Part shown: piece after piece, positions 20,229 to 30,210 of the stretch | How the letters are laid out: each line of letters opens with the position of its first letter | How positions within the stretch are numbered: position 1 is the stretch's first letter | IMG/VR virus record: IMGVR_UViG_3300029922_000233 | Coordinates: 1-30,631 of that record | Strand: one strand, 5' to 3' | DNA length: 30,631 nt | Source of the DNA: a virus | Made by a program: the position numbers and the translations under genes | The notes under the pieces: generated by a model | The model's database searches: none | What the model was told of the DNA's origin: nothing | Seen by the model: the letters and a program-made list of their open reading frames with translations, nothing else

Positions 20229-21124
20229 TGGCGGATTTTGTCGGCGTAACTTGGGATCTAGAAAACATTATCGGGCTAGTTAGAAGTACAACTGGACGGC
20301 CTGACCCTTCACAACTATCGGATCAAGATATAGTCGATCATATTAACCATTACTATCAATTTGTATTACCGAAGGAGCTTAAAATCTTCTTTGGTTATAC
20401 TTATTATAATTTCCTTACCATTCCTAATATAGCAGAGTACACCCCACCAGCGAATTTCCAGACAGTTAACCCCGTAGTATATTCGGATGGTTGGCAGATG
20501 GATTGGTATCTCAGTCCTGACCTATTTTTCCAAGACTACCCGATTGAGATTAATAAGGAAGTAAATGCGACAGGCGACGGAATTACGACTAACTATAATT
20601 TTGTCACCTCGGCTTTTCCAATCTTACAAGGAACGTATTATGTCACCGATGGAATACAAACTGCGACAGGAACCACCTCAACCAGCTCAATTGGCACTTT
20701 TACTGGCGACGCTACTGGTACTATTAATTATCTTACTGGCTCCGTAAACATCACATGGAATACGCCGCCTGCAGCCAATAGTAATATCACATCTAGCTAT
20801 CAGACCTATATCCCTGCGCGTCCTCAAGGGTTCCTGTATTACAATAATGTTTTTACACTTCGCAATGTGCCAGATACCGTTTATCAGATAAAAATGGAAG
20901 GTATAAACATTCCTTTACCTCTTCTGAACTTAACGGACGTGCCATTTAGACCAGACTTAGGACCATTAATAGCTTATGGGGCGAGCTTGGCTATCTACTG
21001 GGAGAACAACCAAACAGAGCAATATGACGAGCTTATGCAACGGGAATACACGCGATATAAAGACGTTAGCATGGCCGACACATACGAAGAATATCTATAT
21101 CAACGAAGTACCCCGACATTCTAG
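20228..21124 (+). CDS. Probable connector / tail adaptor protein with inserted beta domain
   Basis: A 298-residue protein. Residues 1-110 and 194-298 look like one helical-beta fold seen in short-tailed phage adaptor proteins next to the portal (LSDQDIVDHINHYYQFVLPK; RPDLGPLIAYGASLAIYWEN). In between, at about 112-193, sits a separate Gly/Thr-rich beta module (ATGDGITTNY ... GTINYLTGSVNITWNTPPAA) similar to two modules in the protein at 21709. Function as adaptor is inferred from location and the helical ends. Confidence 0.6.
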   Translation: MADFVGVTWDLENIIGLVRSTTGRPDPSQLSDQDIVDHINHYYQFVLPKELKIFFGYTYYNFLTIPNIAEYTPPANFQTVNPVVYSDGWQMDWYLSPDLFFQDYPIEINKEVNATGDGITTNYNFVTSAFPILQGTYYVTDGIQTATGTTSTSSIGTFTGDATGTINYLTGSVNITWNTPPAANSNITSSYQTYIPARPQGFLYYNNVFTLRNVPDTVYQIKMEGINIPLPLLNLTDVPFRPDLGPLIAYGASLAIYWENNQTEQYDELMQREYTRYKDVSMADTYEEYLYQRSTPTF

Positions 21125-21130
21125 GAGATC

Positions 21131-21709
21131 ATGCCTTATACAAATAATACTCCGCAAGCAACGCAGACAATAGCCTCTTCACAGCCGCAGGTACAAGACA
21201 ATTTTGAGTTCATACAAACGGACATGCAAGTAGAGCACATCTTCAATGCTAACGCTCCCTTTGGCGCACAGGCAGAGGGAACACACGTACAATGTTCTAT
21301 GCCGAATCAAAGTCCAGAAGTCAGCTTTTTGCCCAGCGGAACAGGAGGGGTCTATTACGTAGCCAGCAGCAAGCCCAAGTTTTACGACGGCACAAGCCAC
21401 TACTTCTTATCACAGGCATCCATTAGTCAATTTCTGCTTACTGGGACTGCAACACTTAACGGGACCCCTTCCACTGTGGTAACTCTTCCTGCTAACTCGG
21501 TGGGAACTTACTATCTCATTCAGACTACAGGTGCGCCCGTTGCTTGCGCTATGGGTCAGTTCGTTACAGGTTCAGGTGCTATTGCGATTGGGGCAGTTTC
21601 CGATCCAAACATATCTGTGCAGGGAAGCGGACTTAACTTTCAGGCTGAGACAACAAGTGGAACATATAACGGCACCTATAAATACGTCATACAATACTAC
21701 ACGCCATAA
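21131..21709 (+). CDS. Tail-associated virion protein
   Basis: A 192-residue protein opening MPYTNNTPQATQTIASSQPQ and VQDNFEFIQ, an N-terminus I know from many phage tail and baseplate proteins (TPQA-QTI-x-x-x-QP-x-x-x-NF). The rest is beta-rich with Gly/Ser/Thr segments. CTAGGAG precedes the ATG and its stop overlaps the next start (TAATG). Specific role unknown. Confidence 0.65.
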   Translation: MPYTNNTPQATQTIASSQPQVQDNFEFIQTDMQVEHIFNANAPFGAQAEGTHVQCSMPNQSPEVSFLPSGTGGVYYVASSKPKFYDGTSHYFLSQASISQFLLTGTATLNGTPSTVVTLPANSVGTYYLIQTTGAPVACAMGQFVTGSGAIAIGAVSDPNISVQGSGLNFQAETTSGTYNGTYKYVIQYYTP

Positions 21710-24027
21710 TGACATATCAACCATTCCCTATCTCTAATTTTCGCACTGGTTTCGATCAAGCGGTAGAGCCTTGGTTGCTGCCGAGAGATGGATTTCAGTT
21801 AATGCAAAACGCGCACCTTTATAGAGGCGTTGTTGAGACTATTCCTGGCTATAATGTCTTTGCTTATATGAGCTATCGAAGACAAGTAGCATTAACAGGG
21901 ACAATAGATGGAGCTAATAAGACTTTTACTGGCAATCTCGCCGCGGCTCCTTCTACTAATAACTTCTATATTCAGGCGACAATAAACTCTGGCGCAACAA
22001 CTGTGGAGAGCTTTAGAGATGATGGAACTGGGACTCTTACTGGCTCAAATGGGGGAACTGGCACTGTCAGCTATACAACTCCTTTTGCCGTGTCTGTTAT
22101 TTTTGGGACTGATGCTCCTGTCGTGCTTCCTTCTGGTGGCTCTAACATCTACAACACCGTAATCTTAGAATATGACACATTAGCAAGTGAAGTCTCGCCG
22201 TTAGCAATTATGGGAATTAAACCCTACTACGGAATCTCTGGCACACAAAACATTCTTATATTCGATCAACATAGAATGGGTGTTATTGTAGAGCTGATGA
22301 ACAGTATGGCCGTGCTGCAGCAAAAGAATTACGGCATATCAGAAGTTCCGCATCAAGTTCAAGCGCAGACAATCAGCCATAGCCCTGCTTTTAACGGTTC
22401 TGCTACTACCTTTACTGGGACTCTTGCCTCGACTAACTTAGTGCCAGGGCAAGTTGTTTTCACTATGTATGTCTCTAGTGCAAGTACCGCTGCTTTGATC
22501 GCCACAATAACAGACAATGGAGCAGGACTATTAACAGGCACATATCCAACTAATAGCTCACCTATGCCAGTAACAGGATTCATTAACTACACAACAGGCG
22601 CATGGACTCTTACCTTTACCACAGCTCCAGCAAGCGGCAATACAATCAATTCCTCTGTAGGCGTGTTCGGCGACTTCTTTACTGGCTCTATATCTAATTT
22701 CTTTGTTGTGGATAATTTTGGTGGGAATGCCTTTATCACCAACAACAAAGACCCAATAATGTATTACAACGGAAGTCAATTACTTTATTTAAACACAAAC
22801 TTAACTAGCAAGCCTAATACAATTGCACCTTATGATATCTCTATATGCCTTCATTTGGTCATGCACAGAGATCGACTTCTTCTTCTCGCGCCTATCGTAC
22901 TCGGAATACCGGCACTTAATGCAATCTTCTGGTCAACTGCTCTTAACCCCTTGCTCTGGACAAACGACGAACGATCGCTTGCGCCCACATCTGAATATAT
23001 TAAAGCCTTCTCGATTATTAATTATGATCTTATCGTCAGGTTTATAAACTCGGAATATGTCTTTAGGTATACGTCTGATGCCTTTCTTCCATTCCGCTGG
23101 GACAAAACGAACTCTTTATGGAGGTGTGATGCGCCCTATAGCTCTATTAATTACGACTCTTATTTCACTTCTATTGGTCTACCTGGCATCGTAGCTTCTG
23201 ACGGCGTAAATATTATTAGAATCGACGAAAACATACCAGATTTCACACTTAATAATAGAATAGCCGATCAAGCTCCAATAATTACTATAGACGAGACAAG
23301 TATAATACAATGCTATGGAGAAAGGTTCGATGACTTTAAAGAAGGATGGTTATGCTATAAAGGGTCAGATCAAACACAGACAAATGTAGTACAAAAAAGT
23401 GACGCTGTTCTTGCATATAACTATCAGGACGAAACTTATTCTATCTATACATTTCCCTTCTCTTGCCTTGGCTTTGGGCGAATCATAGACCAGATAGTGT
23501 GGGGAAATAACTTCGATCTGTGGGGTGACGCAGATTACGCATGGAACTCCTTTAGCCAGAATAACAATGCGCTTATAGATCTCGCAGGTGGATTTGCAGG
23601 CGAAGTCTTTGAGTTAGGCGAATCATACACTTTAGGCGACGTAGACTTAGACGACCTTAATCCCGTACAGATAGAGATAATAAGCAAAAACTTCAATCCA
23701 TTTATAGAAGATGGTCAGTTAGCTCGCTTTGGTTGGGTAGACTTTCTTGTCAGCAATAGTCCATCTACAAATGTCCGCGTTCAGTTCTATAATAACGACT
23801 TAATGGATGCTAACTTTGATTCTTATTACTCAGAGCAGACACTTAACCTTAATGGGAATGGACAAAGTAAAGTATGGAAAAGACTCTACACAGGCGCAGT
23901 TGGCAAATCACACACATTACGCATCTATCAGAACATTAATGATTTTACAGAAGACACTTTAGATCAGCCAGTCAGAATTCATGCAATGGTCTTATATTTC
24001 AAACCTGCAGGAAGGATTTACAGCTAA
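21709..24027 (+). CDS. Large tail hub / DNA-stabilisation-like protein
   Basis: A 772-residue beta-rich protein. The N-terminus FRTGFDQAVEPWLLPRDGFQ followed by NAHLYRGVVETIPGY (34-48) resembles large tail-hub proteins of short-tailed phages (P22 gp10 or T7 gp12-like position), many predicted as beta-propellers. Two inserted modules at about 60-140 and 226-320 share a pattern (TFTG-LA; DDG-TGTLTG; G-INYTTG) with the module in the 20228 gene. By location it closes the connector and binds fibres. Specific homology needs structure comparison. Confidence 0.65.
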   Translation: MTYQPFPISNFRTGFDQAVEPWLLPRDGFQLMQNAHLYRGVVETIPGYNVFAYMSYRRQVALTGTIDGANKTFTGNLAAAPSTNNFYIQATINSGATTVESFRDDGTGTLTGSNGGTGTVSYTTPFAVSVIFGTDAPVVLPSGGSNIYNTVILEYDTLASEVSPLAIMGIKPYYGISGTQNILIFDQHRMGVIVELMNSMAVLQQKNYGISEVPHQVQAQTISHSPAFNGSATTFTGTLASTNLVPGQVVFTMYVSSASTAALIATITDNGAGLLTGTYPTNSSPMPVTGFINYTTGAWTLTFTTAPASGNTINSSVGVFGDFFTGSISNFFVVDNFGGNAFITNNKDPIMYYNGSQLLYLNTNLTSKPNTIAPYDISICLHLVMHRDRLLLLAPIVLGIPALNAIFWSTALNPLLWTNDERSLAPTSEYIKAFSIINYDLIVRFINSEYVFRYTSDAFLPFRWDKTNSLWRCDAPYSSINYDSYFTSIGLPGIVASDGVNIIRIDENIPDFTLNNRIADQAPIITIDETSIIQCYGERFDDFKEGWLCYKGSDQTQTNVVQKSDAVLAYNYQDETYSIYTFPFSCLGFGRIIDQIVWGNNFDLWGDADYAWNSFSQNNNALIDLAGGFAGEVFELGESYTLGDVDLDDLNPVQIEIISKNFNPFIEDGQLARFGWVDFLVSNSPSTNVRVQFYNNDLMDANFDSYYSEQTLNLNGNGQSKVWKRLYTGAVGKSHTLRIYQNINDFTEDTLDQPVRIHAMVLYFKPAGRIYS

Positions 24028-24503
24028 TGACAAAAGTACAGCCGAATTTCAGTTTCCAGAGTTTTCAAGAAGATAACGACGCATCAAAAAAGCAATTCAT
24101 CTATCAGCTGCAGACTCAGTTCACTAACGCCGCCAACGCAATCAACGCCACTATCGACGACATATCATACTGGTCACAGGAACGCGCAACGGGAGAGACT
24201 TGGATAGATGGTACACAAATATACGAAATCACAGTACAGGGCGTTTTAAGTGGGTCTGGCGCAAATACAGCAAATCATGGCGTTTCAATCAATCAGCTCG
24301 TAAGCGTAGAAGGTGTCGCCGTTAACACAGTTCCTTTATCTTCTGCAGCTCTTGTCTTGCCTTATCTTGATCCTGGAACCTTAGCAAACAGTCTCGGATT
24401 ATATGTCACTAATACGCAAATAGTTATCAATGCTGGCAATACAAACTGGAACGGTTACACATATTACGTAACAATAAAATATACAAAGGTGAAAAATGCC
24501 TAA
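24027..24503 (+). CDS. Tail protein with WIDG-IYE motif
   Basis: A 158-residue protein: a helical N-terminal part (QFIYQLQTQFTNAANAINAT) and a beta part beginning ATGETWIDGTQIYEITVQG (54-72), a motif common in phage tail and fibre proteins (E-x-x-T-G-x-x-W-x-D-G-x-x-I-Y). Could be a short trimeric tail attachment protein. Starts in the stop of the hub gene (TAATG). Confidence 0.65.
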   Translation: MTKVQPNFSFQSFQEDNDASKKQFIYQLQTQFTNAANAINATIDDISYWSQERATGETWIDGTQIYEITVQGVLSGSGANTANHGVSINQLVSVEGVAVNTVPLSSAALVLPYLDPGTLANSLGLYVTNTQIVINAGNTNWNGYTYYVTIKYTKVKNA

Positions 24504-25047
24504 ACTAAAAGAATACTTATTTGGCAAGAAAAGTAAGGTCAAAACACAAGACCTTAGAACAGATGAACAGAAGATGCTGCAGGAGTTAATTAATGAGGGG
24601 TTGACTAAAGGCACAGGACCATTCGCCGATATCTTTGGTGAGTTTGACGAGAACGCCTTCCAAGAGGGTGTAGCCAATCCAGCCTTAAAGAACTTCCAAG
24701 AAAACATATTGCCGCAGATTCAAGAGAAGTTCATATCAGCTAACTCCGCGCAAAGTTCAGGCCTACAACGCGCTCAGGTAAAAGGGGCAACAGACCTGCA
24801 ATCCAAGCTAGCAGAGTTAATGTATGGCGCACAGCAGCAACAAAAGCAGAACCAACTAAGCGGACTTGGACTAATAAATAACGCACAAGGAAAGCAGTCC
24901 TACGTTAAAGAAGGAAGCAAGGGATTGTTTAACTCGGCTATTGAAGGATTATCAGGAGCAGCAGGAAAAGGCATAGGAAAAGGAGTCTCTAACTTATTCT
25001 CTGGTGATTCAGTACCAAAACCAGGCCCAGCAACGCAAGTAGGTTAA
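24496..25047 (+). CDS. Probable internal virion / DNA-ejection protein (P22 gp7-like)
   Basis: A 183-residue helical protein with Gln/Ala-rich middle (NILPQIQEKFISANSAQSSG ... LQSKLAELMYGAQQQQ) and a Gly/Ser-rich C-terminal part (ALSGAAGKGIGKGV-like) that could insert in membranes. The Q-x-K-F-x-(S)-x-x-x-x-x-S-S-G-L pattern is typical of small ejection proteins in this class of phage. The start overlaps the preceding gene by 8 bases. First of three consecutive internal-protein candidates. Confidence 0.6.
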   Translation: MPKLKEYLFGKKSKVKTQDLRTDEQKMLQELINEGLTKGTGPFADIFGEFDENAFQEGVANPALKNFQENILPQIQEKFISANSAQSSGLQRAQVKGATDLQSKLAELMYGAQQQQKQNQLSGLGLINNAQGKQSYVKEGSKGLFNSAIEGLSGAAGKGIGKGVSNLFSGDSVPKPGPATQVG

Positions 25048-25048
25048 C

Positions 25049-26500
25049 ATGTCATTTACAGTAAGAAACATAAACAACTTAGACCAAGCAGGCAAGAACT
25101 TCGGCGAGGGTTTAGGCGAAGGTTACATGCAGGGTTCAGACGACAGAGCTATACGTAAGGCTGTAGAGTCACTGCCTCCTAATGCTAGCTATAGAGATAT
25201 CCTTAATGCAGTAAGCGGCGTAAATACCTTCAATCCAAAGTCTAAACAGAAAGCCGTTGAGAATCTTATCAAATCACATGACTTAGAGCTAAAAGAAAAA
25301 GCCTTAGTATCTAAAGAGAACAGTGCCAATGCAAAGCTAGCCCAAGGTGACGAAGCCAATGCAATCCGTAGAGAAGGTAATGCTATAAAGAAAGGTAAAG
25401 CTGAACTTGATGCAGAACTAAAGCGTGAAGAGCATGGTGTTAAGCTTCAAGGGTATGCGTCTGCTGAGAAGAGATCCGAAAACACATATCAAGCCAAAAT
25501 AGCAGAACTAGACACAAGAAAGGCAACGGCGGAAACAAATGCTAAGATTGCAGATTCGAGACTAAAGCAAGCAGAACAAGAATTGCAGCTAAAGCAACTA
25601 GACTTCGGGCTTAAAGAAAAGAAACTAGACTTCGACATAGAAAAAGCAAATCTTAACCACGAACTAAACAATCAAAAGCTGCAGACATTAATAGCAAAGA
25701 ACGCCTCAGATAAAGAAATAAGAGATGAGCAAAATAGAATAAACGAAGAATACAAAAATGCGATGGTAGAGATAGTCAAGCAGAAAAATGAACTGATAGG
25801 CGAAAAGAACACAGTCACCCAACAAAACGAAGTGACAAGACTAGAGAATGAGGCTGAGAGAATACGTCTCGCCGCTGAAGCAAATGAAATACGCCGAGAA
25901 GAGTTAGATCTGAAGAGAGAGACAGCCGAAGCAAACATAGAGCAAAGAGAGAGAGAGTTACAGCTAAAAGAACAGAAGCAAAATGGCCTTAGCGATCAAG
26001 ACAAGAAAGAGGTTGAGTTTCTAAAGAGTATTAAGGGAAAGAACTTATCGCCGTTAGAATCCTATATAGCAGGAAGAGAATTTGGGCTTAATGAGAAACA
26101 GGGCGGCAGAGTTTTCGACATACACACAAAGCAGGGGCAACAGGACAGATTATCTAAAGACGCTATATCTAAAGTGTATGATTACGAGATTAAGAGACTA
26201 GACAAAGAGATTAAAGAGACAGCTTTACCGTCAATGAAAAAGCCTTTAGAGCAGAAGCGTGCAGAAATTGAGAGCATGAGAAAGAAAGACTTAGGCAGGT
26301 TTGAAAAAGGACAGAGGAACTTTAGACTTGAGATTGAAGGAGAAGCAGAGCCAGAAGACGAAGTGCCGTTAATTGAAGAGCAGAAGCCTAAATTCGACAA
26401 CACCAATCCTGAGCACCGAGCCAAAGCCACAGCATTATACGAGCAGTTAGGCGACAGAGAAAAGGTCCGTAAAGCTCTAAGGAAGGAGTTCGAGATCTAA
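25049..26500 (+). CDS. Long coiled-coil internal virion protein candidate
   Basis: A 483-residue, highly charged protein. Residues 15-25 (AGKNFGEGLGEGYMQG) form a Gly-rich start; residues about 70-310 are nearly continuous coiled coil of Lys/Glu/Ala/Leu, and the end (EHRAKATALYEQLGDREKVR) forms a helical domain. Position between two other candidates suggests an ejection protein such as P22 gp20, but the coiled coil gives no proof. Confidence 0.55.
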   Translation: MSFTVRNINNLDQAGKNFGEGLGEGYMQGSDDRAIRKAVESLPPNASYRDILNAVSGVNTFNPKSKQKAVENLIKSHDLELKEKALVSKENSANAKLAQGDEANAIRREGNAIKKGKAELDAELKREEHGVKLQGYASAEKRSENTYQAKIAELDTRKATAETNAKIADSRLKQAEQELQLKQLDFGLKEKKLDFDIEKANLNHELNNQKLQTLIAKNASDKEIRDEQNRINEEYKNAMVEIVKQKNELIGEKNTVTQQNEVTRLENEAERIRLAAEANEIRREELDLKRETAEANIEQRERELQLKEQKQNGLSDQDKKEVEFLKSIKGKNLSPLESYIAGREFGLNEKQGGRVFDIHTKQGQQDRLSKDAISKVYDYEIKRLDKEIKETALPSMKKPLEQKRAEIESMRKKDLGRFEKGQRNFRLEIEGEAEPEDEVPLIEEQKPKFDNTNPEHRAKATALYEQLGDREKVRKALRKEFEI

Positions 26501-29500
26501 TGGATGACGACTTGGACTTTCTTGACAGTACAGACCAGTTAGACTTCCTTGAAACGCCGCAAGCAGATGAACTCGACTTTTTAGATCAGCCAGCTCCATT
26601 AGACCAAGCGCAAGAAAGACCAGCGCAACCAGGCGAGACAATAGGCGACCAGGCAGAAGCAGAGGAAGACACATATTGGAATCGGGCAAAGAGATATTTC
26701 CGTGAAGGCAAGTTCGGCGAAGCTAACGTATTGGCAATGAAGAGCGGCGGTTTTGCGGGAGCACCAGCACCAAGTCCAGAGTCAGCAGCAGAGGCGGCAA
26801 CAGAAGCGGCCACGATCTTTGCAGTAGAAGCCGCATTCATCCCAGCTATTGGCCGTGCAGCAGCGTCAACAGTAGCACCGCGCGTATTAGAGTCTATAGT
26901 CCGTTTAACTCAAGCAGCCGCAACAGGAGAAGCCACAACGACAACACAAAGCTTACTAAAGACTGGAGAATTGCCGTCACAAGAAGATTTAGTAAAGAAC
27001 GGACTACAATGGGCAGCAGTAGACGCAATATTACAGACGTTACATTTAGGTGGAGTACTTACATATGACTTCGGGCGTGCCGTTAACAATATAGCAGAGA
27101 AAGAAGGCGTACCAGCGACTAAGGTATTAAGTGAGCTGTGGGATGCGACTAAAGGATATGTGAGAGAGAAGTTTGGCCGAGACATTAAAGTGCCGCGAGA
27201 TATAAGAGCTGAGGATGTAGAGATCTTAGTAGACGGCGCAAGAGAGCTAGAGAAAGACCTTAAGCGTGTAGAGCATGATATTGATGTTACGCCTAAGCCA
27301 GAAGAGCCGATATTAAAAGATGTGGAAGGTAAAAATAAGACTGTAAGCACAATATCTGAAGAAGCGCAAGTTACAGCGAAGCCTAAAGAGCTATCCGTTA
27401 AGGAGCCACCCAAACCCAAGAAGCCTAAAGAGCCGCCTAAGCCAATCACTGTAGAACGCAAGCCCGAAGACAAAGGTAAGACCAGTTCACAAGTTGTAGG
27501 GTCGCGTTTTCAGACAGAGCCGCATAAGCCTAAAAGTGAGCTGTCAGTTAAGAAAGTAGCAAGTTTTTTAGAGAAAAAGCTATACAACAGATTCGCTCCG
27601 CTCAAGCAGTTAGGTGTGGGTGCAGAGTCATTTCTACAGCGACCTAGAGAGATGGCAGAATTAGTCCGAGGTTACAGATCCACAGCCGAGTCAGTCCTTA
27701 GATATGCCCAATACGATGCTGCTACGATGCTTGCTAACGGGCCTGGGTTTATGCAGATATTTAACCCTGATAGACTTAAGACATTGACAGGCAAGAACAA
27801 GCTGGATAAGACAGAGTTAGATAAGTACTTAGGAGCCAAGGCCAGTTTAGAGAGGCAGCAGTTAGGCCAAGCAAATCCATTACCCACAGAAGATGCCAAA
27901 GAGTTTATCAAAGACAACGAAGCCAAGTACGAACCAATAGCTAAGGACCTTTACAAGTTTGGCCGTAACAATATGCGTAATCTGAACAAAGAAGGCATGT
28001 TATCGACTAAAGGCATGGAAGCTATGTTTGGGATGTATAAGGCGCACGTTCCTTTATACAGACTTATGCCAGAAGAGTTAAGTGTAGGCCAAGAGTTAAG
28101 AGCTGGTTTAGGAATGGAAGCAGAGGGAGACAAGACAAAGCTGGGTGCAAATAGTCTTCATGTAGCACAGCCAGTAAAGAGAGCTAGAGGTAATGCCGAC
28201 CTAAAGATATTGTCGCCGTTAGAGAGCATGGTGAAAAATACTATCTTCTTTGAAAACGCTATGGCTAAAAACAGAGCAATGAAGGCTGTAGGTAAAGGAC
28301 TTGAGAAAGCTGGTTATGAAGTGAAGCAAGTTGGCAGAGCGAAGGAGAGATTGCCAGAAGAGTTAGAAGAGATGATGGAGGACTTAGAGGAAGATACATT
28401 AGACGACTTAAGAGCTATAGCCGAGATAGTAAATGATACGCAACCTAAAGGCACAGTGCGCTGGATGGAAGAAGGCAATCTATGGGAAGCAAAAGCACCT
28501 AAAGAAATTGTTGAAGCAGTAGCAGGTTTGTCACCACAGCAGACTAATATGGCAATGAAGGCTTTAGGTGCATGGAAAAACACGTTCTCAGCAGGGATAG
28601 TCTTAAGGCCAGATACAGCAACAAGACTAGGGTTAATGGACTTTATTGTTTCTACTTTACAGAGCAAGCACAGAAACCTTAATCCTTTGTTAGAGATACC
28701 TTCACGTTTGTTATATGAATACCCTCGCATGTTTTTAGAGACTATTAACAAAGGGCCATTATTCCAAGAGTATATGAGGTCTGGAGCTGCACAGGTGTCT
28801 TTACGCGGACTGGACAGAGACATGCTAAACTCTATGACGCAGGATCTTGTTTATGCCGAGAAGACCAAAGACCCGTTACTCAAAGCTTCGTTAAAAGGTG
28901 TAAGAGATGCAGCCGTCATGGGATTTCAGTTTCTCAAGTACTATTCGGATCTACTTTCAAACGCGCCTAGAATGCTGGAGTATGAGCGATCGGTACAGAA
29001 GAGTTTGCGTGAAGGCTTAAGTAACAAAGAGGCAATGGCTAAGGGTGCATTTGAGGCTTTTGAGGTGTCAAATCCATACGGCAGGAAGGGATCTAGCAAC
29101 ACACTTAACTTCTTCTACGGATTTTTACCCTTTGTTAACACAATAGTAAACTCTGGCGTGAGCATGGTGAAAGCTTTAGATCCGCGCAATCCTATGTTTT
29201 TAAGTACAGTAGCCACAGCCACAATATACCTAACAGCACCAACAGTTGCAGAATACTTAAAGAACAGAAACGATCCTAGATATCAAGCATTACCACAGCA
29301 AGATAAGGACATGTACGTTTACCACTACAAAACCAACGATCCTGCCGAAGAGCCGTTTAAAATGCGTAAGATGTGGCAATACGGTTACTTGTTTCAAACC
29401 TTACCAGAGCACCTAACAGAGTTCATGATACAGAGAGATCCTAAAGCATTTGATGGACTGATGCGTTCTTTTGAGTATGAGTTTAGCCCAATCACAATAT

Positions 29501-30156
29501 TTAGTTTCTCCAATGCCGTAAGCTCAGAAGGGTTCGATCCAAGCAAGTTAATGGAAGCGCGTCACTCTGTTATACCCGAAAAGCAAAAGAGAATAGACGC
29601 AGAGCTACAGGCCACATCCAGCACTACAGAGACAGCCAAAGTTCTAGCTAAGTGGTTTAAGATCAGTCCAATATATATAGATCACCTTGTGGGAATGACA
29701 GGGGGAGGATTAGGCAAAGATGTAATCAGGCTAGTAGATGAAGCAATATATTTTACTGGTAATGCGGTAGACAGAAGACCTCATGGACAGACAGCAGACA
29801 GTATATTCTATGGTACGTGGTGGGGAAGAGGCCCAACTAAGCGGAATGAATATGTCAATAAATTCTATGAGTTCGTTGATAAGATGGAAAACAAAAAAAA
29901 TACGGCTAATCAATTACTGAATGAAGGACGAAGTGAAGAAGCCGATAAGAAGATGCGCGGTTATGTAGACATGTCAGAAATGCGAAAAGATATGGCTAAA
30001 TTCTATAAACAGATTGAGGCTATACGAAATGAACACCCTGATGATCTAGACGGAGTGAAGAAACGTAAAGATCTAACATCCATATATATAGAGATGACTG
30101 AGCTGGCTAAACAGTTCGTAAAAGGCCTTGAAGAAGAAGCCGAATTAAATAGATAA
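26500..30156 (+). CDS. Very large internal virion / ejection-type protein
   Basis: A 1218-residue protein. Residues 1-35 carry a repeated LDFL(D/E) motif (DLDFLDS, QLDFLET, ELDFLDQ). Residues about 82-112 are Ala-rich and could cross a membrane. A Pro/Lys linker (about 265-330) leads to a helical body, with hydrophobic stretches near FFYGFLPFVNTIVNSGVSMV (around 870-890) and STVATATIYLTAPTVAEYL. Size and place fit the largest ejection protein of short-tailed phages; the C-terminal half recalls large polyvalent-protein associated domains. No peptidoglycan-hydrolase motif is evident. TAATG coupling to the preceding gene. Confidence 0.6.
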   Translation: MDDDLDFLDSTDQLDFLETPQADELDFLDQPAPLDQAQERPAQPGETIGDQAEAEEDTYWNRAKRYFREGKFGEANVLAMKSGGFAGAPAPSPESAAEAATEAATIFAVEAAFIPAIGRAAASTVAPRVLESIVRLTQAAATGEATTTTQSLLKTGELPSQEDLVKNGLQWAAVDAILQTLHLGGVLTYDFGRAVNNIAEKEGVPATKVLSELWDATKGYVREKFGRDIKVPRDIRAEDVEILVDGARELEKDLKRVEHDIDVTPKPEEPILKDVEGKNKTVSTISEEAQVTAKPKELSVKEPPKPKKPKEPPKPITVERKPEDKGKTSSQVVGSRFQTEPHKPKSELSVKKVASFLEKKLYNRFAPLKQLGVGAESFLQRPREMAELVRGYRSTAESVLRYAQYDAATMLANGPGFMQIFNPDRLKTLTGKNKLDKTELDKYLGAKASLERQQLGQANPLPTEDAKEFIKDNEAKYEPIAKDLYKFGRNNMRNLNKEGMLSTKGMEAMFGMYKAHVPLYRLMPEELSVGQELRAGLGMEAEGDKTKLGANSLHVAQPVKRARGNADLKILSPLESMVKNTIFFENAMAKNRAMKAVGKGLEKAGYEVKQVGRAKERLPEELEEMMEDLEEDTLDDLRAIAEIVNDTQPKGTVRWMEEGNLWEAKAPKEIVEAVAGLSPQQTNMAMKALGAWKNTFSAGIVLRPDTATRLGLMDFIVSTLQSKHRNLNPLLEIPSRLLYEYPRMFLETINKGPLFQEYMRSGAAQVSLRGLDRDMLNSMTQDLVYAEKTKDPLLKASLKGVRDAAVMGFQFLKYYSDLLSNAPRMLEYERSVQKSLREGLSNKEAMAKGAFEAFEVSNPYGRKGSSNTLNFFYGFLPFVNTIVNSGVSMVKALDPRNPMFLSTVATATIYLTAPTVAEYLKNRNDPRYQALPQQDKDMYVYHYKTNDPAEEPFKMRKMWQYGYLFQTLPEHLTEFMIQRDPKAFDGLMRSFEYEFSPITIFSFSNAVSSEGFDPSKLMEARHSVIPEKQKRIDAELQATSSTTETAKVLAKWFKISPIYIDHLVGMTGGGLGKDVIRLVDEAIYFTGNAVDRRPHGQTADSIFYGTWWGRGPTKRNEYVNKFYEFVDKMENKKNTANQLLNEGRSEEADKKMRGYVDMSEMRKDMAKFYKQIEAIRNEHPDDLDGVKKRKDLTSIYIEMTELAKQFVKGLEEEAELNR

Positions 30157-30165
30157 ACAATTTTT

Positions 30166-30187
30166 TTTACCGTATATGTAAAGTAAA
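30166..30187 (+). promoter_or_regulatory. TTTAC/GTAAA repeat with TGTAAAGTAAA word before the fibre gene
   Basis: TTTAC (30166-30170) and GTAAA (30178-30182) form an inverted repeat, and TGTAAAGTAAA (30177-30187) repeats exactly the word at 13690-13700 before the portal gene. Distance to the start codon is similar (30 versus 35 bases from the AAGTAAA core). Candidate shared promoter or activator site. Confidence 0.45.
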
Positions 30188-30210
30188 TATTTGAAACAAG
30201 GAGAGCACAC

